From the NCBI RefSeq assembly GCF_020923435.1, contig NZ_CP087263.1, positions 1,445,970 through 1,509,969 on the forward strand: a stretch of 64,000 nucleotides of DNA, given 5' to 3'. A model generated the notes under the pieces. That model was not told the origin of the DNA. It made no database searches and saw only the letters and a list, made by a program, of their open reading frames with translations. Made by a program: the position numbers and the translations under genes. This stretch comes from Brevibacillus humidisoli (lineage in GTDB: Bacteria > Bacillota > Bacilli > Brevibacillales > Brevibacillaceae). Shown one piece after another: positions 7,147-15,630 of the stretch (position 1 is the first letter of the stretch; the number at the start of each line of letters is the position of its first letter).

Positions 7147-7812
7147 TTAATGGGCAAAAATGTGATTTCCAATATGCACAGCCTGTGGACGGCTCCAGAT
7201 CCAAGTGGAGGTAGCCGTTTCAGGGTTAAAGAAGTAAAACGATCCCTGTGAAGGGTCTGAGCCACGCAGAGCATCCAAAACGGCACGACGGGCGGTCTGA
7301 TTTGTTTGCTTTGGCAATCGGCCGTCTCTCACAGAGGAAAAAGCACCAGGAGCAAACACGACCCCACGCATTGTGTCGGGAAATCGTTCTGCGTGGATGC
7401 GGTTCAGAACGACGGCAGCTATCGCCACTTGGCCCTGATATGGCTCTCCTCGTCCTTCCGCGTACACCAGCCGGGCCAGCAGATTCAGTTCTTTTCCAGA
7501 AAGGCTGACTTGCTGCAGACGCTTCTCTGTCGTACGGTCGACGACCCCTGTCGTCGGCAGACTCTGCTGGCGTTGAAACGCCCGGACGGCAGCAACCGTT
7601 TTTTCGCTGACGATTCCGTTGATCCTGCCGTTGTACAGTCCCAGCAGGTAGAGTCGATACTGCAGATCCCATACATCTTCCCCACGACTTCCAGGATACA
7701 TCTCACTGGGAGCGGCTGCTTCTGTCGAATGGACGAACAGACAGAGCAGGACGACCAGCAGCGTTTGTATACAAAAGAAAAAGCGCGAATGCGCCAATGG
7801 TTTCATGAACAC
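7147..7812 (-). CDS. sleB: SleB/CwlJ-type spore cortex-lytic hydrolase
   Basis: The product has 221 residues: a signal peptide (about 1-33, hydrophobic core LLVVLLCLFV), a peptidoglycan-binding_1 domain (about 43-100, GSRGEDVWDLQYRLYLLGLY), and a Hydrolase_2 catalytic domain (about 107-221). The catalytic Glu is near 119 (VYAEGRGEPYQGQVAIAAVV). SleB is a lytic transglycosylase that cuts muramic-lactam-containing cortex during germination. The protein is shorter than B. subtilis SleB, mainly in the linker. The usual partner ypeB is not next to it. A GTG at 7812 follows AGGAG by 12 nt. It could instead be a paralogue. Confidence 0.85.
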   Translation of the reverse strand: MFMKPLAHSRFFFCIQTLLVVLLCLFVHSTEAAAPSEMYPGSRGEDVWDLQYRLYLLGLYNGRINGIVSEKTVAAVRAFQRQQSLPTTGVVDRTTEKRLQQVSLSGKELNLLARLVYAEGRGEPYQGQVAIAAVVLNRIHAERFPDTMRGVVFAPGAFSSVRDGRLPKQTNQTARRAVLDALRGSDPSQGSFYFFNPETATSTWIWSRPQAVHIGNHIFAH

Positions 7813-7936
7813 CGGAAAAAAGCACTCCTTTTCGCTTTGATCGCAAAAACCGAAGCAACAGCGAACCGATCAGGTGCCAGTCTATCTTAGCAATTGTTTG
7901 GGTTCAATAGTCTTTTGTTGTCGGATATGCCATTTT

Positions 7937-8497
7937 TTAGTATCTGCCAAATGTTCTTGCCGACTCTCTGTATAGGAACAGCAGTGAGATCCCCGCTGCA
8001 AGGCTGGCCGCAAACAGCGCTACATAGATGATCCGCCACTGGAACGGAATGTGTGGATACAGCGGCGAACCGATCAGGATCAACAGTTGGCAGATCAGAT
8101 AAAACTTCCACCGCGAATCAACTGTTCGCGCCAATCGTCTATGGCCTTGGTTTCTGGCTGCAAGGGCAATGCCGCTGCAGATGAAGTAGACCATAAACAA
8201 ATCAAGCATGACAAACGCCTGTCCTCCCCACATCCACAGCAGATCAGATGTCGATTGCGGAAACTCTTCCAGCCCCGCCTGCAGTTCGACAACGGCAAAG
8301 AGGAAGAACGGCAGATTGACGACGGCGAACGGTACTGCGTTGCGAAAGCGGCTGCTTTGACTGGACAGTTTTCTTAAGGAAGCAATCACGATCAGATAAC
8401 CGACAAAGTCGGGCAGGATGTCAAAATGCTGCAGACGGACATCGAGCAGCACGATCAGGCTGCCCCAGAACAGTTGTCTGTATGCGTACTGGTACAT
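7937..8497 (-). CDS. multi-pass membrane protein, unknown
   Basis: The 186-residue protein has about five membrane segments. The N-terminal LLDVRLQHFDILPDFVGYLI motif recurs in uncharacterised Bacillales membrane proteins. GGAG precedes the ATG at 8497. It follows the 8502-9299 gene by only 4 nt on the same strand, so the two form an operon, probably with linked function at the membrane. No enzymatic motif is visible. Confidence 0.7.
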   Translation of the reverse strand: MYQYAYRQLFWGSLIVLLDVRLQHFDILPDFVGYLIVIASLRKLSSQSSRFRNAVPFAVVNLPFFLFAVVELQAGLEEFPQSTSDLLWMWGGQAFVMLDLFMVYFICSGIALAARNQGHRRLARTVDSRWKFYLICQLLILIGSPLYPHIPFQWRIIYVALFAASLAAGISLLFLYRESARTFGRY

Positions 8498-8501
8498 CTT
8501 C

Positions 8502-9299
8502 CTATCTCCTTTCTTCTACGAACTGACCGATCCGCTCATCGGTCAGGTTGGGACGATAGTCGATGTGTAAAGGAATGATTTCGCTTTTGCCAGCTCCATC
8601 CTCTACCAGTATGTCCGCGTCAAGATCGTAGAAATGAAGGGCGCTGACAACATCTGCCGAGGTGTCAAAGGCGTATTGAACAGTTAATGTCTCGTTTTTG
8701 CCAAGCGTCAGCGGGAATTGGGTGTCACTCAACGATTGACCGTTTATTTGCATGTGGAAAAAATCAGCAGGCCAAGGAGAATCAAATCGTATCCCTGTCA
8801 CTTGGAGATGTTCCCTGGCACGGTACGTATCCGATCCGGTATGGTTGGAGCTGCTCGAACCGCTAATCCAGTCCAGCCATTCATGATGGGGATATTGCTT
8901 GTGCAGCGTGATCTCGCCGATGTCTACTTCATCCCACGTACCATCCGAGTACCGGACCTCGATCACATCCCATGAATCTTGCCGGACCGGTTCACGATCC
9001 ATCCGGATATCCAGCTGTCGGATCTGGTGGTAGTTGGTTCTGTGAGTGATCTGCCGATCATCTACGAAGACCGGATAAGTTCGATCAGGGAGGTCGATAT
9101 CTGTCACCTGCCGTTGGTCAGTCACATTGGTAAGGTAATAGAGAGAAAAAGTATATAGGTTATCGTCAGGGTAAACGTCGTAATAGTGGGAAAAAAAGAT
9201 CGGTTTCGCCACTTGCTTTGCATCGTACAGCAGAAGGCTGCCGACCCAGAGCAACACCCAACCGAATATTGCTGCGGCAAGCCATTTGTTGACTCTCAT
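8502..9299 (-). CDS. membrane-anchored extracytoplasmic protein, unknown
   Basis: The product has 265 residues. One N-terminal membrane helix (about 8-25, AAIFGWVLLWVGSLLLY) acts as an uncleaved anchor. It is followed by an acidic, beta-rich extracytoplasmic domain with many Asp and Tyr residues (for example VTDIDLPDRTYPVFVDDRQI). GGAGG lies before the ATG. It is transcribed with the multi-pass protein downstream. I recognise no family; a surface or sensor role is possible. Confidence 0.65.
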   Translation of the reverse strand: MRVNKWLAAAIFGWVLLWVGSLLLYDAKQVAKPIFFSHYYDVYPDDNLYTFSLYYLTNVTDQRQVTDIDLPDRTYPVFVDDRQITHRTNYHQIRQLDIRMDREPVRQDSWDVIEVRYSDGTWDEVDIGEITLHKQYPHHEWLDWISGSSSSNHTGSDTYRAREHLQVTGIRFDSPWPADFFHMQINGQSLSDTQFPLTLGKNETLTVQYAFDTSADVVSALHFYDLDADILVEDGAGKSEIIPLHIDYRPNLTDERIGQFVEERR

Positions 9300-9390
9300 C
9301 CCGATTCCTCCTTCTTTCCCAGTATAGGGGACCTCCCGGAAAGATGCCAGCTAGAGAGAAGGGGAGCGCAGGGATCGGTGAAAACAGCAA

Positions 9391-9417
9391 GGCACTCGTC
9401 CGGGTCGGACGAGTGCC
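9391..9417 (-). terminator. terminator after cyclophilin gene
   Basis: GGCACTCGTCCG and CGGACGAGTGCC form a perfect 12-bp stem with a 3-nt loop. On the minus strand a TTGCTGTTTT tail follows. A similar arm recurs in the hairpin at 11585-11634. Confidence 0.65.
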
Positions 9418-9427
9418 TGATGGCTTC

Positions 9428-10153
9428 TCAACTTTCCTCTATCGTAATCGACTTGATAGTCACCGGGTCGACCGGAAGACTGTTTTCACCGCCAGCTTTC
9501 GGATTGGGTTTTGTCTGGCCTTTGGCGATTTTTTGCACCACATCCATCCCTTTTGTCACCTTGCCAAAAATCGTATAGTTGGGGATGTTGTTCAGACCGG
9601 TCACCTCTGGGCCAGTCCCGATAAAGAACTGGCTTCCATTGGTATCAGGACCGTTGTTGGCCATGGCGACCACACCAATTTCGTATTTGTGGCCATTCTC
9701 CAGTTCGTCTTCAAACGTATAGCCAGGACCTCCGGTTCCATTGCCGAGCGGGTCTCCGGTCTGGATCATGAAGTCTTTGATCAGCCGATGAAACGTCAGG
9801 TTATCATAAAATTTTTCCTTGGATAGAAACACAAAGTTGTTAACTGTTTTCGGCGCGTCTTTGGCAAACAGCGTGATGGTAAAATCACCGGCAGTGGTGG
9901 AGACGACCGCCTGATATTGCTTGTTTGTATCGATCATCATGCCCGGTGCCTTGTCGTACTTTCTCTCGGCCACTTTTTTCGGCGGCTCAGCTGGCTGCTT
10001 GTTCTGTTCACCGCCCTGATTTGCCTTGTCCTGTTCGGCAGGTGTATCGGGAGAAGTGGCTGTTTCGTTTCCGTTGTTGCCGGTACATCCAGCAAACAAC
10101 AAACTTGCGGTTATGATGCAGCACATCAACCACCAAAAGTGCTTTTTCTTCAT
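9428..10153 (-). CDS. lipoprotein peptidyl-prolyl cis-trans isomerase (cyclophilin)
   Basis: The product has 241 residues. The signal peptide ends in the lipobox LFAGC (Cys 22), so the mature protein is lipid-anchored outside the membrane. A disordered, Gln/Glu/Lys-rich linker (about 23-70) leads to a cyclophilin domain with FHRLIKDFMIQTGDPLGNGT, a TFEDE loop, MANNGPDTNGSQFFI and TIFGKV. These include the conserved Arg, Phe and Gln of the proline pocket. It should help fold exported proteins. GGAGGG lies before the ATG. It is monocistronic with its own terminator. The enzyme class is certain; its clients are unknown. Confidence 0.92.
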   Translation of the reverse strand: MKKKHFWWLMCCIITASLLFAGCTGNNGNETATSPDTPAEQDKANQGGEQNKQPAEPPKKVAERKYDKAPGMMIDTNKQYQAVVSTTAGDFTITLFAKDAPKTVNNFVFLSKEKFYDNLTFHRLIKDFMIQTGDPLGNGTGGPGYTFEDELENGHKYEIGVVAMANNGPDTNGSQFFIGTGPEVTGLNNIPNYTIFGKVTKGMDVVQKIAKGQTKPNPKAGGENSLPVDPVTIKSITIEES

Positions 10154-10267
10154 TTTATACCCTCCTGTTACGGCATTTAATAATAGGTTTAGAAGCAGAC
10201 CATTTTCGTGGACACGACCGGGGCTGCCCGGATCGCGAGTTGCATCCTCACTGGATACGTAAAAAAG

Positions 10268-10315
10268 ATACTACAAAAGTATTTCCAAACTATAAGCAAA
10301 GTATTTCTAAAGTAT
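10268..10315. promoter_or_regulatory. repeat cluster upstream of the cystathionine enzyme gene
   Basis: ATACT-5 nt-AGTAT (10268-10282) is an inverted repeat. AAAGTATTTC occurs at 10276-10285 and again at 10298-10307, with a partial third copy from 10309. The spacings are 22 and 11 nt, close to whole DNA helical turns. This looks like an operator array for a repressor of sulfur metabolism. It does not look like a SAM riboswitch. The regulator is unknown. Confidence 0.4.
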
Positions 10316-10408
10316 GTTTTGAGCGCTTTTTTCTCTGGTAGTTTGCGCCAGACCGCCAATAGCGAACTTGTGTTATGATAGAAAGAAAATCGGATAGGAG
10401 CAATCGAC

Positions 10409-11560
10409 ATGAGTGAACGTTTTGAGACCAAAACCGTACATATTAGCCACTCCCCGCTCGGCCCAGGGGTAAGCAAGACGACACCGATTTACCAGACCTC
10501 CGTCTTTGCCTTTTCCGGATTGGAGGAAGTGGAGCAATACTACGAGGGGAACCAGGGGTACCTCTATACGCGCAACGGCAACCCCAACCAGGTCGAACTA
10601 GCAGCGGCGATTGCCGCTCTCGAAGAAGCAGAAGACGGAGTCAGCGCAGCATCGGGTATGGCTGCGATCATGGCAGGACTGCTTGCAGTGCTGTCTCCAG
10701 GCGATCATATCCTGGTCTCGGACGAGTTGTACGGCGGTACTTATGCACTGCTGGCCAAAGAGCTGTCGCGGTTCCAGATCGAAATGGATTTGATCGATTT
10801 GAAGCGGGCAGGCTCCTTGAGCGGGCATATCCGTCCCCAGACAAAAATGCTGTTGTTTGAGACGATCACCAATCCGCTGCTCACGGTAGTAGACATGCCT
10901 CATTGGATAACAGAGGCGAAGCAGCACGGTCTGGTGACGATGATTGACAATACCTTCGCTACACCTTATTTGGTGCGGCCGATTCGTTTTGGAGCTGATC
11001 TGGTTGTCCACAGCGCCACTAAGTATATCGGCGGGCATAGTGATGTCACAGCAGGCGTTCTGGTTGGCAGAGCTGGGCTGGTCCAGCGGGCACGTGAGGT
11101 GATCGTCAACTATGGCGCTTCCCTCAGTCCTTTTGAAGCATGGTTGGCGGCACGCGGTGTCAAGACGCTGGCACTGCGTATGGAGCGACAGTGTGACAAC
11201 GCAAAACAAGTAGCCGATTTTCTGAGACGTCATCCGGATGTCGAGCAGACCTATTATCCTGGAGAAGAGGATGTCTCCTTTTTTCACTGCCGTAAGCAGG
11301 GAGCGATGATATCGTTTAGGCTGCGAGATGAGAGTCGCGTGTATGCGTTTTATCGATCGCTCAAGTGGATCAAGCTGGCTCCTTCGCTCGCTGGTGTCGA
11401 GACCTCTGTTTCCCATCCGGTCACGACTTCCCATCGCGCTCTCAGCGAAGAGCAGCGGCAGACGACCGGCATCACAAGCGGTTTGGTCCGTTTATCAGTT
11501 GGGATTGAAGCTTATCAAGACATTATTGCTGAATTAACGTCTGCGCTGTTGAGCGAGTGA
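10409..11560 (+). CDS. cystathionine gamma-synthase/lyase family PLP enzyme
   Basis: The protein has 383 residues, typical for the Cys/Met-metabolism PLP family. PLP is bound by Lys205 in HSATKYIGGHSDV. Other family blocks are YTRNGNPNQVELA, SGMAAIMAGLLAVLSPGD, YGGTYALL and the C-terminal SLAGVETSVSHPVTTSH. The reaction could be gamma-replacement on O-acylhomoserine (MetI type), gamma-elimination of cystathionine (MccB type) or methionine gamma-lyase. These cannot be told apart by eye, and no partner met or cys gene is adjacent. AGGAG lies 8 nt before the ATG. The gene stands alone, with its own upstream repeat cluster and a downstream terminator. Confidence 0.85.
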   Translation: MSERFETKTVHISHSPLGPGVSKTTPIYQTSVFAFSGLEEVEQYYEGNQGYLYTRNGNPNQVELAAAIAALEEAEDGVSAASGMAAIMAGLLAVLSPGDHILVSDELYGGTYALLAKELSRFQIEMDLIDLKRAGSLSGHIRPQTKMLLFETITNPLLTVVDMPHWITEAKQHGLVTMIDNTFATPYLVRPIRFGADLVVHSATKYIGGHSDVTAGVLVGRAGLVQRAREVIVNYGASLSPFEAWLAARGVKTLALRMERQCDNAKQVADFLRRHPDVEQTYYPGEEDVSFFHCRKQGAMISFRLRDESRVYAFYRSLKWIKLAPSLAGVETSVSHPVTTSHRALSEEQRQTTGITSGLVRLSVGIEAYQDIIAELTSALLSE

Positions 11561-11584
11561 GAGCAGCACAGCACAGATCTTTTG

Positions 11585-11637
11585 GCACTCGTTCCCCATT
11601 AAGCCTACTGTCGGCTCAGAAGAGGGACGAGTGCTTT
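11585..11637 (+). terminator. terminator after cystathionine enzyme gene
   Basis: GCACTCGTTCC (11586-11596) pairs with the GGACGAGTGC arm ending at 11634, across a loop of about 27 nt, followed by TTTCGCTT. The arm repeats the GGCACTCGTCC arm of the hairpin at 9391-9417. Confidence 0.5.
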
Positions 11638-11729
11638 CGCTTGGAAACAAAAAATATCTGGCCTCGCGTGACCTTTTTCGTCTGCCTCCCGTCAGACGGG
11701 GTAGAGAACAAGAGGTTGGAGGAAGTGTG

Positions 11730-12308
11730 ATGGCGATGCCGCTGGAAAAGGTGGGAGAGATAGCTTCTACACCGCCGGAACAATCAAAAGAATTGGAAAC
11801 GAGAGATTTCACGGAGTTATATGATGAATATTTTGATCGGGTCAACCGATATCTGCGCTGTCGGGTCTACAACCCTTGGGATGCAGACGATCTAACCACG
11901 ACGGTCTTTTTAAAGGCGTTGGAGAAGTTTGAACAGTACAGTCGGACCAGTCCGTTCGCCTCCTGGATTTTCCGTATTGCGCACAATACGTTTGTCGATT
12001 ACCTGCGGAAAAACAAGGAGCTCCCTGTGGACAACAGTCAGCTGCTGGTTGAAGAAGTGGACGAGACGTGGCAGCCTGAGCGGCAGGCTCTCAGCAACGA
12101 AGAGATCCATCTGCTGCAGGAAAGATTGGAGCTGCTGTCTCCGGATCAGCGTGACGTGCTGACACTTCGCTACTTTGCCGATTTGAAAATCAGTCAGGTG
12201 GCGGAAGTGCTCGGCAAGACAGAGTCCAGCGTGAAAATGCTCTCGCACCGCGGCTTGCAGCAGCTGCAAAAACTGTATAGGGAGGGAGACCGTCGTGAAA
12301 AAAGATGA
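11730..12308 (+). CDS. sigma-70 family (ECF-like) RNA polymerase sigma factor
   Basis: The protein has about 192 residues. Region 2 (about 25-90) carries YDEYFDRVNRYLRCRVYNPW, the DADDLTTTVFLKAL core-binding helix and SWIFRIAHNTFVDYLRK. Region 4 (about 125-185) carries LSPDQRDVLTLRYFADLKIS and the helix-turn-helix VAEVLGKTESSVKMLSHRGL. There is no region 1.1 or 3, as in ECF factors. GGAGGA lies 6 nt before the ATG at 11730; a longer frame from 11631 overlaps the terminator and is rejected. Its stop overlaps the next gene, a membrane protein, by 14 nt, the classic sigma/anti-sigma arrangement. Its regulon is unknown; it may drive its own operon. Confidence 0.88.
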   Translation: MAMPLEKVGEIASTPPEQSKELETRDFTELYDEYFDRVNRYLRCRVYNPWDADDLTTTVFLKALEKFEQYSRTSPFASWIFRIAHNTFVDYLRKNKELPVDNSQLLVEEVDETWQPERQALSNEEIHLLQERLELLSPDQRDVLTLRYFADLKISQVAEVLGKTESSVKMLSHRGLQQLQKLYREGDRREKR

Positions 12309-13356
12309 GCGCTTTGCAGCACAAGAGGAGGAATCGACGATAGAGCTGCTCTTGGCCCATTTAAAGGAGATGCGTCAGGCGGTCCCGATCAACTACCAGT
12401 TGAAGGCAGAGCTGAAGCAGAAACTGCAGGAACAGATCAAAAAGTTGGCGCAAAGCGAGTCTGAGCCATCCGGAATGCAGCTGCAGCAGGCGCGAAGAGG
12501 CTGGTGGTGGGGAGGTGCCTTCCTGATCGTGGTGGCGGCCATGGTCCTGTTGATTTGGCCGGATGACGAGATTCGTCTCGGCAGCGAGCAAACGCTGGCT
12601 GTCCCGGTACAACAGGAGGCAGAACGGACAGCACTCGCCCCATTTGATGAGCAGGTTGCCTATCTCGCCGATGACGAGAAGCTATACATTCATCAGTTTG
12701 TCAACGAGGTACCCCATGAGCGATCTTACCAGCTTCCAAAGACTGACGGCCGCTATGGATCGCTGTCTTGGGCAAGGTCATCCCGGCTTGCCGTTACCGA
12801 AGAGGGAGGAGAGCGTTCCCGACTATGGGTGATCGATGCGAGCGACAGCGGGGCGCAGGCCAAAAGTCAATTGGTCTGGGAGGAGCCCAATGGCGTTTTG
12901 AGCAGCCCCGACTGGTCGCCGGATGACCGTCGAATCGCGTTTACACGCACCCGCGGCACACAGAGCGAAATCTGGATAACAGATCTCCATACCTTAAAGA
13001 CAACGAAATGGACCGAAGGGCACAATCCGGTCTGGTCGCCTGACGGCACTCTGCTGGCTTATGTCAATCAGCAGAAGGTATGGGTGATGAGCCTTGTAGA
13101 TGAACGCACCTATCAACTCGGCGAGGGAGCCTATCCCTCTTGGGCCGATACAGACTGGTTGACATATACGACTCCTGACGGCCAGTTGGCTTCTGTCCAA
13201 ACTACGGAACAGCCCTTTACCGTCGAAATGATCCCATTTTCTCCCGAGAGAGAAGGTCAGTTGAAGCGGGCCAGTTGGTCAAGAGATGGCGATCACCTGC
13301 TGACAGCTGTAGAAACCAGTCAGGGCATGGTCTTTTCCATTGCCAAGCGAGACTAG
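12295..13356 (+). CDS. membrane-anchored beta-propeller protein, likely anti-sigma factor
   Basis: The product has 353 residues. A charged helical N-terminus in the cytoplasm (1-69) is followed by one membrane helix (about 70-88, WWWGGAFLIVVAAMVLLIW) and an outside domain made of TolB/PD40-type propeller repeats. The repeats show SPDWSPDDRRIAFTRTRG, NPVWSPDGTLLAYVNQQ and RASWSRDGDHLL. The GTG start overlaps the sigma gene by 14 nt and has GGGAG just upstream. By position and topology it is the natural anti-sigma factor: the N-terminal segment would hold the sigma factor and the propeller would sense an envelope signal. I see no canonical zinc anti-sigma motif, so this is inference. Confidence 0.65.
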   Translation: MKKDERFAAQEEESTIELLLAHLKEMRQAVPINYQLKAELKQKLQEQIKKLAQSESEPSGMQLQQARRGWWWGGAFLIVVAAMVLLIWPDDEIRLGSEQTLAVPVQQEAERTALAPFDEQVAYLADDEKLYIHQFVNEVPHERSYQLPKTDGRYGSLSWARSSRLAVTEEGGERSRLWVIDASDSGAQAKSQLVWEEPNGVLSSPDWSPDDRRIAFTRTRGTQSEIWITDLHTLKTTKWTEGHNPVWSPDGTLLAYVNQQKVWVMSLVDERTYQLGEGAYPSWADTDWLTYTTPDGQLASVQTTEQPFTVEMIPFSPEREGQLKRASWSRDGDHLLTAVETSQGMVFSIAKRD

Positions 13357-13374
13357 ATAAAGGAGAGAAATACG

Positions 13375-15627
13375 ATGTGGAAGTGGATTCTGGCGTTGGT
13401 TCTTGCTCTGTCAGGGATTGCAGCTCCACCTGCCGCTGCGGCAGACAGCATAGACATTTCGGTTCACGTACCGCTGAATGGACTCGTCAAATACGATCAA
13501 TGGACACGTCTCAACGTTACCTTAACGAATAATGGAGCGCCGTTTTCGGGGAGTGTGTCGATCTATCAGGATCGCTCACGATACAGGGAAGAAGACCGTG
13601 ATCTGGGAATCCGTCAGGAGGTTTCACTAACTCCAGGGGAAACCAAACAATATGATTTCGACCTCTCCGGAGAGATGTTTAATCAATCGCTGGTTGTGAA
13701 AGTGTTGGATGGGGAGATGGAGGTTGCCAGCTATCCGGTAGCTTCCGCTTCCCCCAAGGATGAGCGGGTTGTTGCTGTCGTCTCCGATGACCCCAATGCC
13801 TTTCACTTTTTGTTGATGAATAAAGACAAGTCAATGGCAACCAATCAGACATCCTTTTTGGTGCAGAATGTAGATCCAACAGCGATTCCGGATCAGTCCT
13901 GGGTTCTGAAGAATGTCGATATGCTGGCAATCGGTGGTTCCACCAGTACGATTGCTGAGGAGCAGATTGCGGCGATCAAGGAGTGGGTCCATCGCGGGGG
14001 AGTCTTGCTTCTCTCTGCAGGACCGGGACAGGATGAAACCGTACAGCCATTCTCCGACCTGCTCTCGGTCCCGGCTGGTTCGCCGGGAGAACTGCAGGAT
14101 CTGGGGGAGTTGCAGGAAGTGGCCGGGGACGATCCGCTGCCTATTACATCATTACCCGTCTACCACCAGGGTTCTCCGCTCATTGTGCCCAAGCAGTTGG
14201 GTGCGGGCTTGCTGTTGTTTGCCAATTACGATGTGACGGCAGAACCGTTGGCATCGTGGCAGCATAATCGCGAGTGGTGGCAGCATGTTCTGACCAAACA
14301 TGGCGCTATCGAGAGGATAAACCAACATAAAGGATTGTTTGATCATACCGGGAGCCAGTTGAGCCGAATCATCCCTGGTGTTCGCACACCGGATGCCGGC
14401 TGGCTGTTCTTCATTTGGTTTCTTTATATACTGGTCGTTGCACCGCTCGTGTATATCTGGTTGAAGCGGATCGACAGACGGGAGTGGGCATGGGGAATCA
14501 TACCCGGTTTGGCGATCCTGCTGTCGATCGGCATCTTTACCATTGGCCGTACCCTGGTCGTGGACGAAAACACCAGTTACACTGTCTCACGGATCGAGAT
14601 TATCGATGAAACGGCGGCTGAGGTTAGCTCCACTGGTACATTCCTGCAAATATCCGGTGGTACTTACACGGTCGAGGCGAAACCAAACTTTGTCGTCAAC
14701 CCCTACGGTAGATACGTAGATGAGAGAACGGATGTGAAAGCATCGATCTACCGCCAACAAGGGCAGAATACCCGGATTACGTTGGAGCAGGTCCCTTATC
14801 TGACGATTAGGCAGATTGCTGCAGCTGGTCTAAAGGAGGATGTTGGTGCATTCTCCACGGCCTTGACAGTAGAAGGGAAACGCCTCCTTGGTACGGTGAA
14901 AAACAACACTTCATTTGACATAGAGCAATTGTACGTCGATCTGGGCATGCAGCGGATTCCGCTTGGCCCTTTGGAAAAAGGGGAAGAGATGCGGGTAGAT
15001 AAACAGATAGAAGAGTACGTGATCGGTGAGATCGATGATAAGGCCTACTATCCCGAACCGCCGAGCAGAGAAGAGAGGATGGAGATGATCCGCCAAGATT
15101 TTCTCGATACGAATAGACGCGACAAGATTCGCCTGGTCGGAAGCTCATCCCAACCGCTGCAGCTCTTTACGATGCAGGGAGAACATGAGGCACATCATTA
15201 TAGTATGGTCAGCCAGGAAGTCCAACTCACTCCCAATCAGGACGGTCGGATTGTCTACCCCTACGGCACACTGCCTGTTCGTTTAGAGAATGAAGAAGGT
15301 AAGTTCTTCTCCCGGTCCTCATACGCCTACGAATTGGCGGATGGCAGCGCAACCTTTGCGCTGGCGGCAGGGGAAGCGGACATCGACGTAAAGCGGTTGG
15401 AAGTGCCGCTTGACCTCAATCCGTACCGCCCCTTTGTCAAAGAGATCTATCATGCGAAGAGCAATACCTGGAAGCCGCTTGGACGGGAAGAACGAGTTGT
15501 TCTGGAGGAACAGCTGCCGGAATACCTCAATCGAGACGGGAATCTGCTGATCCGCTTCCGCAATCCGACATCGCAGCCCCTAACGCTGCCGGAGCCCTTG
15601 TTCCAGGTGGAAGGGGAGGAGAGATAA
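13375..15627 (+). CDS. large exported two-pass membrane protein of the sigma/ABC operon
   Basis: The product has 750 residues. It has a signal peptide (about 1-23, ending PPAAAA), then a beta-sandwich region (about 25-120), then an alpha/beta region resembling a class-I glutamine-amidotransferase-like fold (about 125-300, with VDMLAIGGSTSTIAEEQIAAI and GGVLLLSAGPG). Two membrane helices follow (about 343-364 and 374-392), then a long beta-rich C-terminal region. The order resembles GldG-type and related accessory subunits of ABC-2 transporters. It begins 18 nt after the propeller gene and ends 3 nt before the ABC ATPase, so the products probably act as one complex. Catalytic residues for an amidotransferase are not evident. 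No named family is claimed. Confidence 0.65.
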   Translation: MWKWILALVLALSGIAAPPAAAADSIDISVHVPLNGLVKYDQWTRLNVTLTNNGAPFSGSVSIYQDRSRYREEDRDLGIRQEVSLTPGETKQYDFDLSGEMFNQSLVVKVLDGEMEVASYPVASASPKDERVVAVVSDDPNAFHFLLMNKDKSMATNQTSFLVQNVDPTAIPDQSWVLKNVDMLAIGGSTSTIAEEQIAAIKEWVHRGGVLLLSAGPGQDETVQPFSDLLSVPAGSPGELQDLGELQEVAGDDPLPITSLPVYHQGSPLIVPKQLGAGLLLFANYDVTAEPLASWQHNREWWQHVLTKHGAIERINQHKGLFDHTGSQLSRIIPGVRTPDAGWLFFIWFLYILVVAPLVYIWLKRIDRREWAWGIIPGLAILLSIGIFTIGRTLVVDENTSYTVSRIEIIDETAAEVSSTGTFLQISGGTYTVEAKPNFVVNPYGRYVDERTDVKASIYRQQGQNTRITLEQVPYLTIRQIAAAGLKEDVGAFSTALTVEGKRLLGTVKNNTSFDIEQLYVDLGMQRIPLGPLEKGEEMRVDKQIEEYVIGEIDDKAYYPEPPSREERMEMIRQDFLDTNRRDKIRLVGSSSQPLQLFTMQGEHEAHHYSMVSQEVQLTPNQDGRIVYPYGTLPVRLENEEGKFFSRSSYAYELADGSATFALAAGEADIDVKRLEVPLDLNPYRPFVKEIYHAKSNTWKPLGREERVVLEEQLPEYLNRDGNLLIRFRNPTSQPLTLPEPLFQVEGEER

Positions 15628-15630
15628 ACG

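Noticed and set aside
10154-10408. SAM (S-box) riboswitch before the cystathionine enzyme gene
   Set aside because: No aptamer core or terminator hairpin is present; only short A/T-rich repeats are seen.
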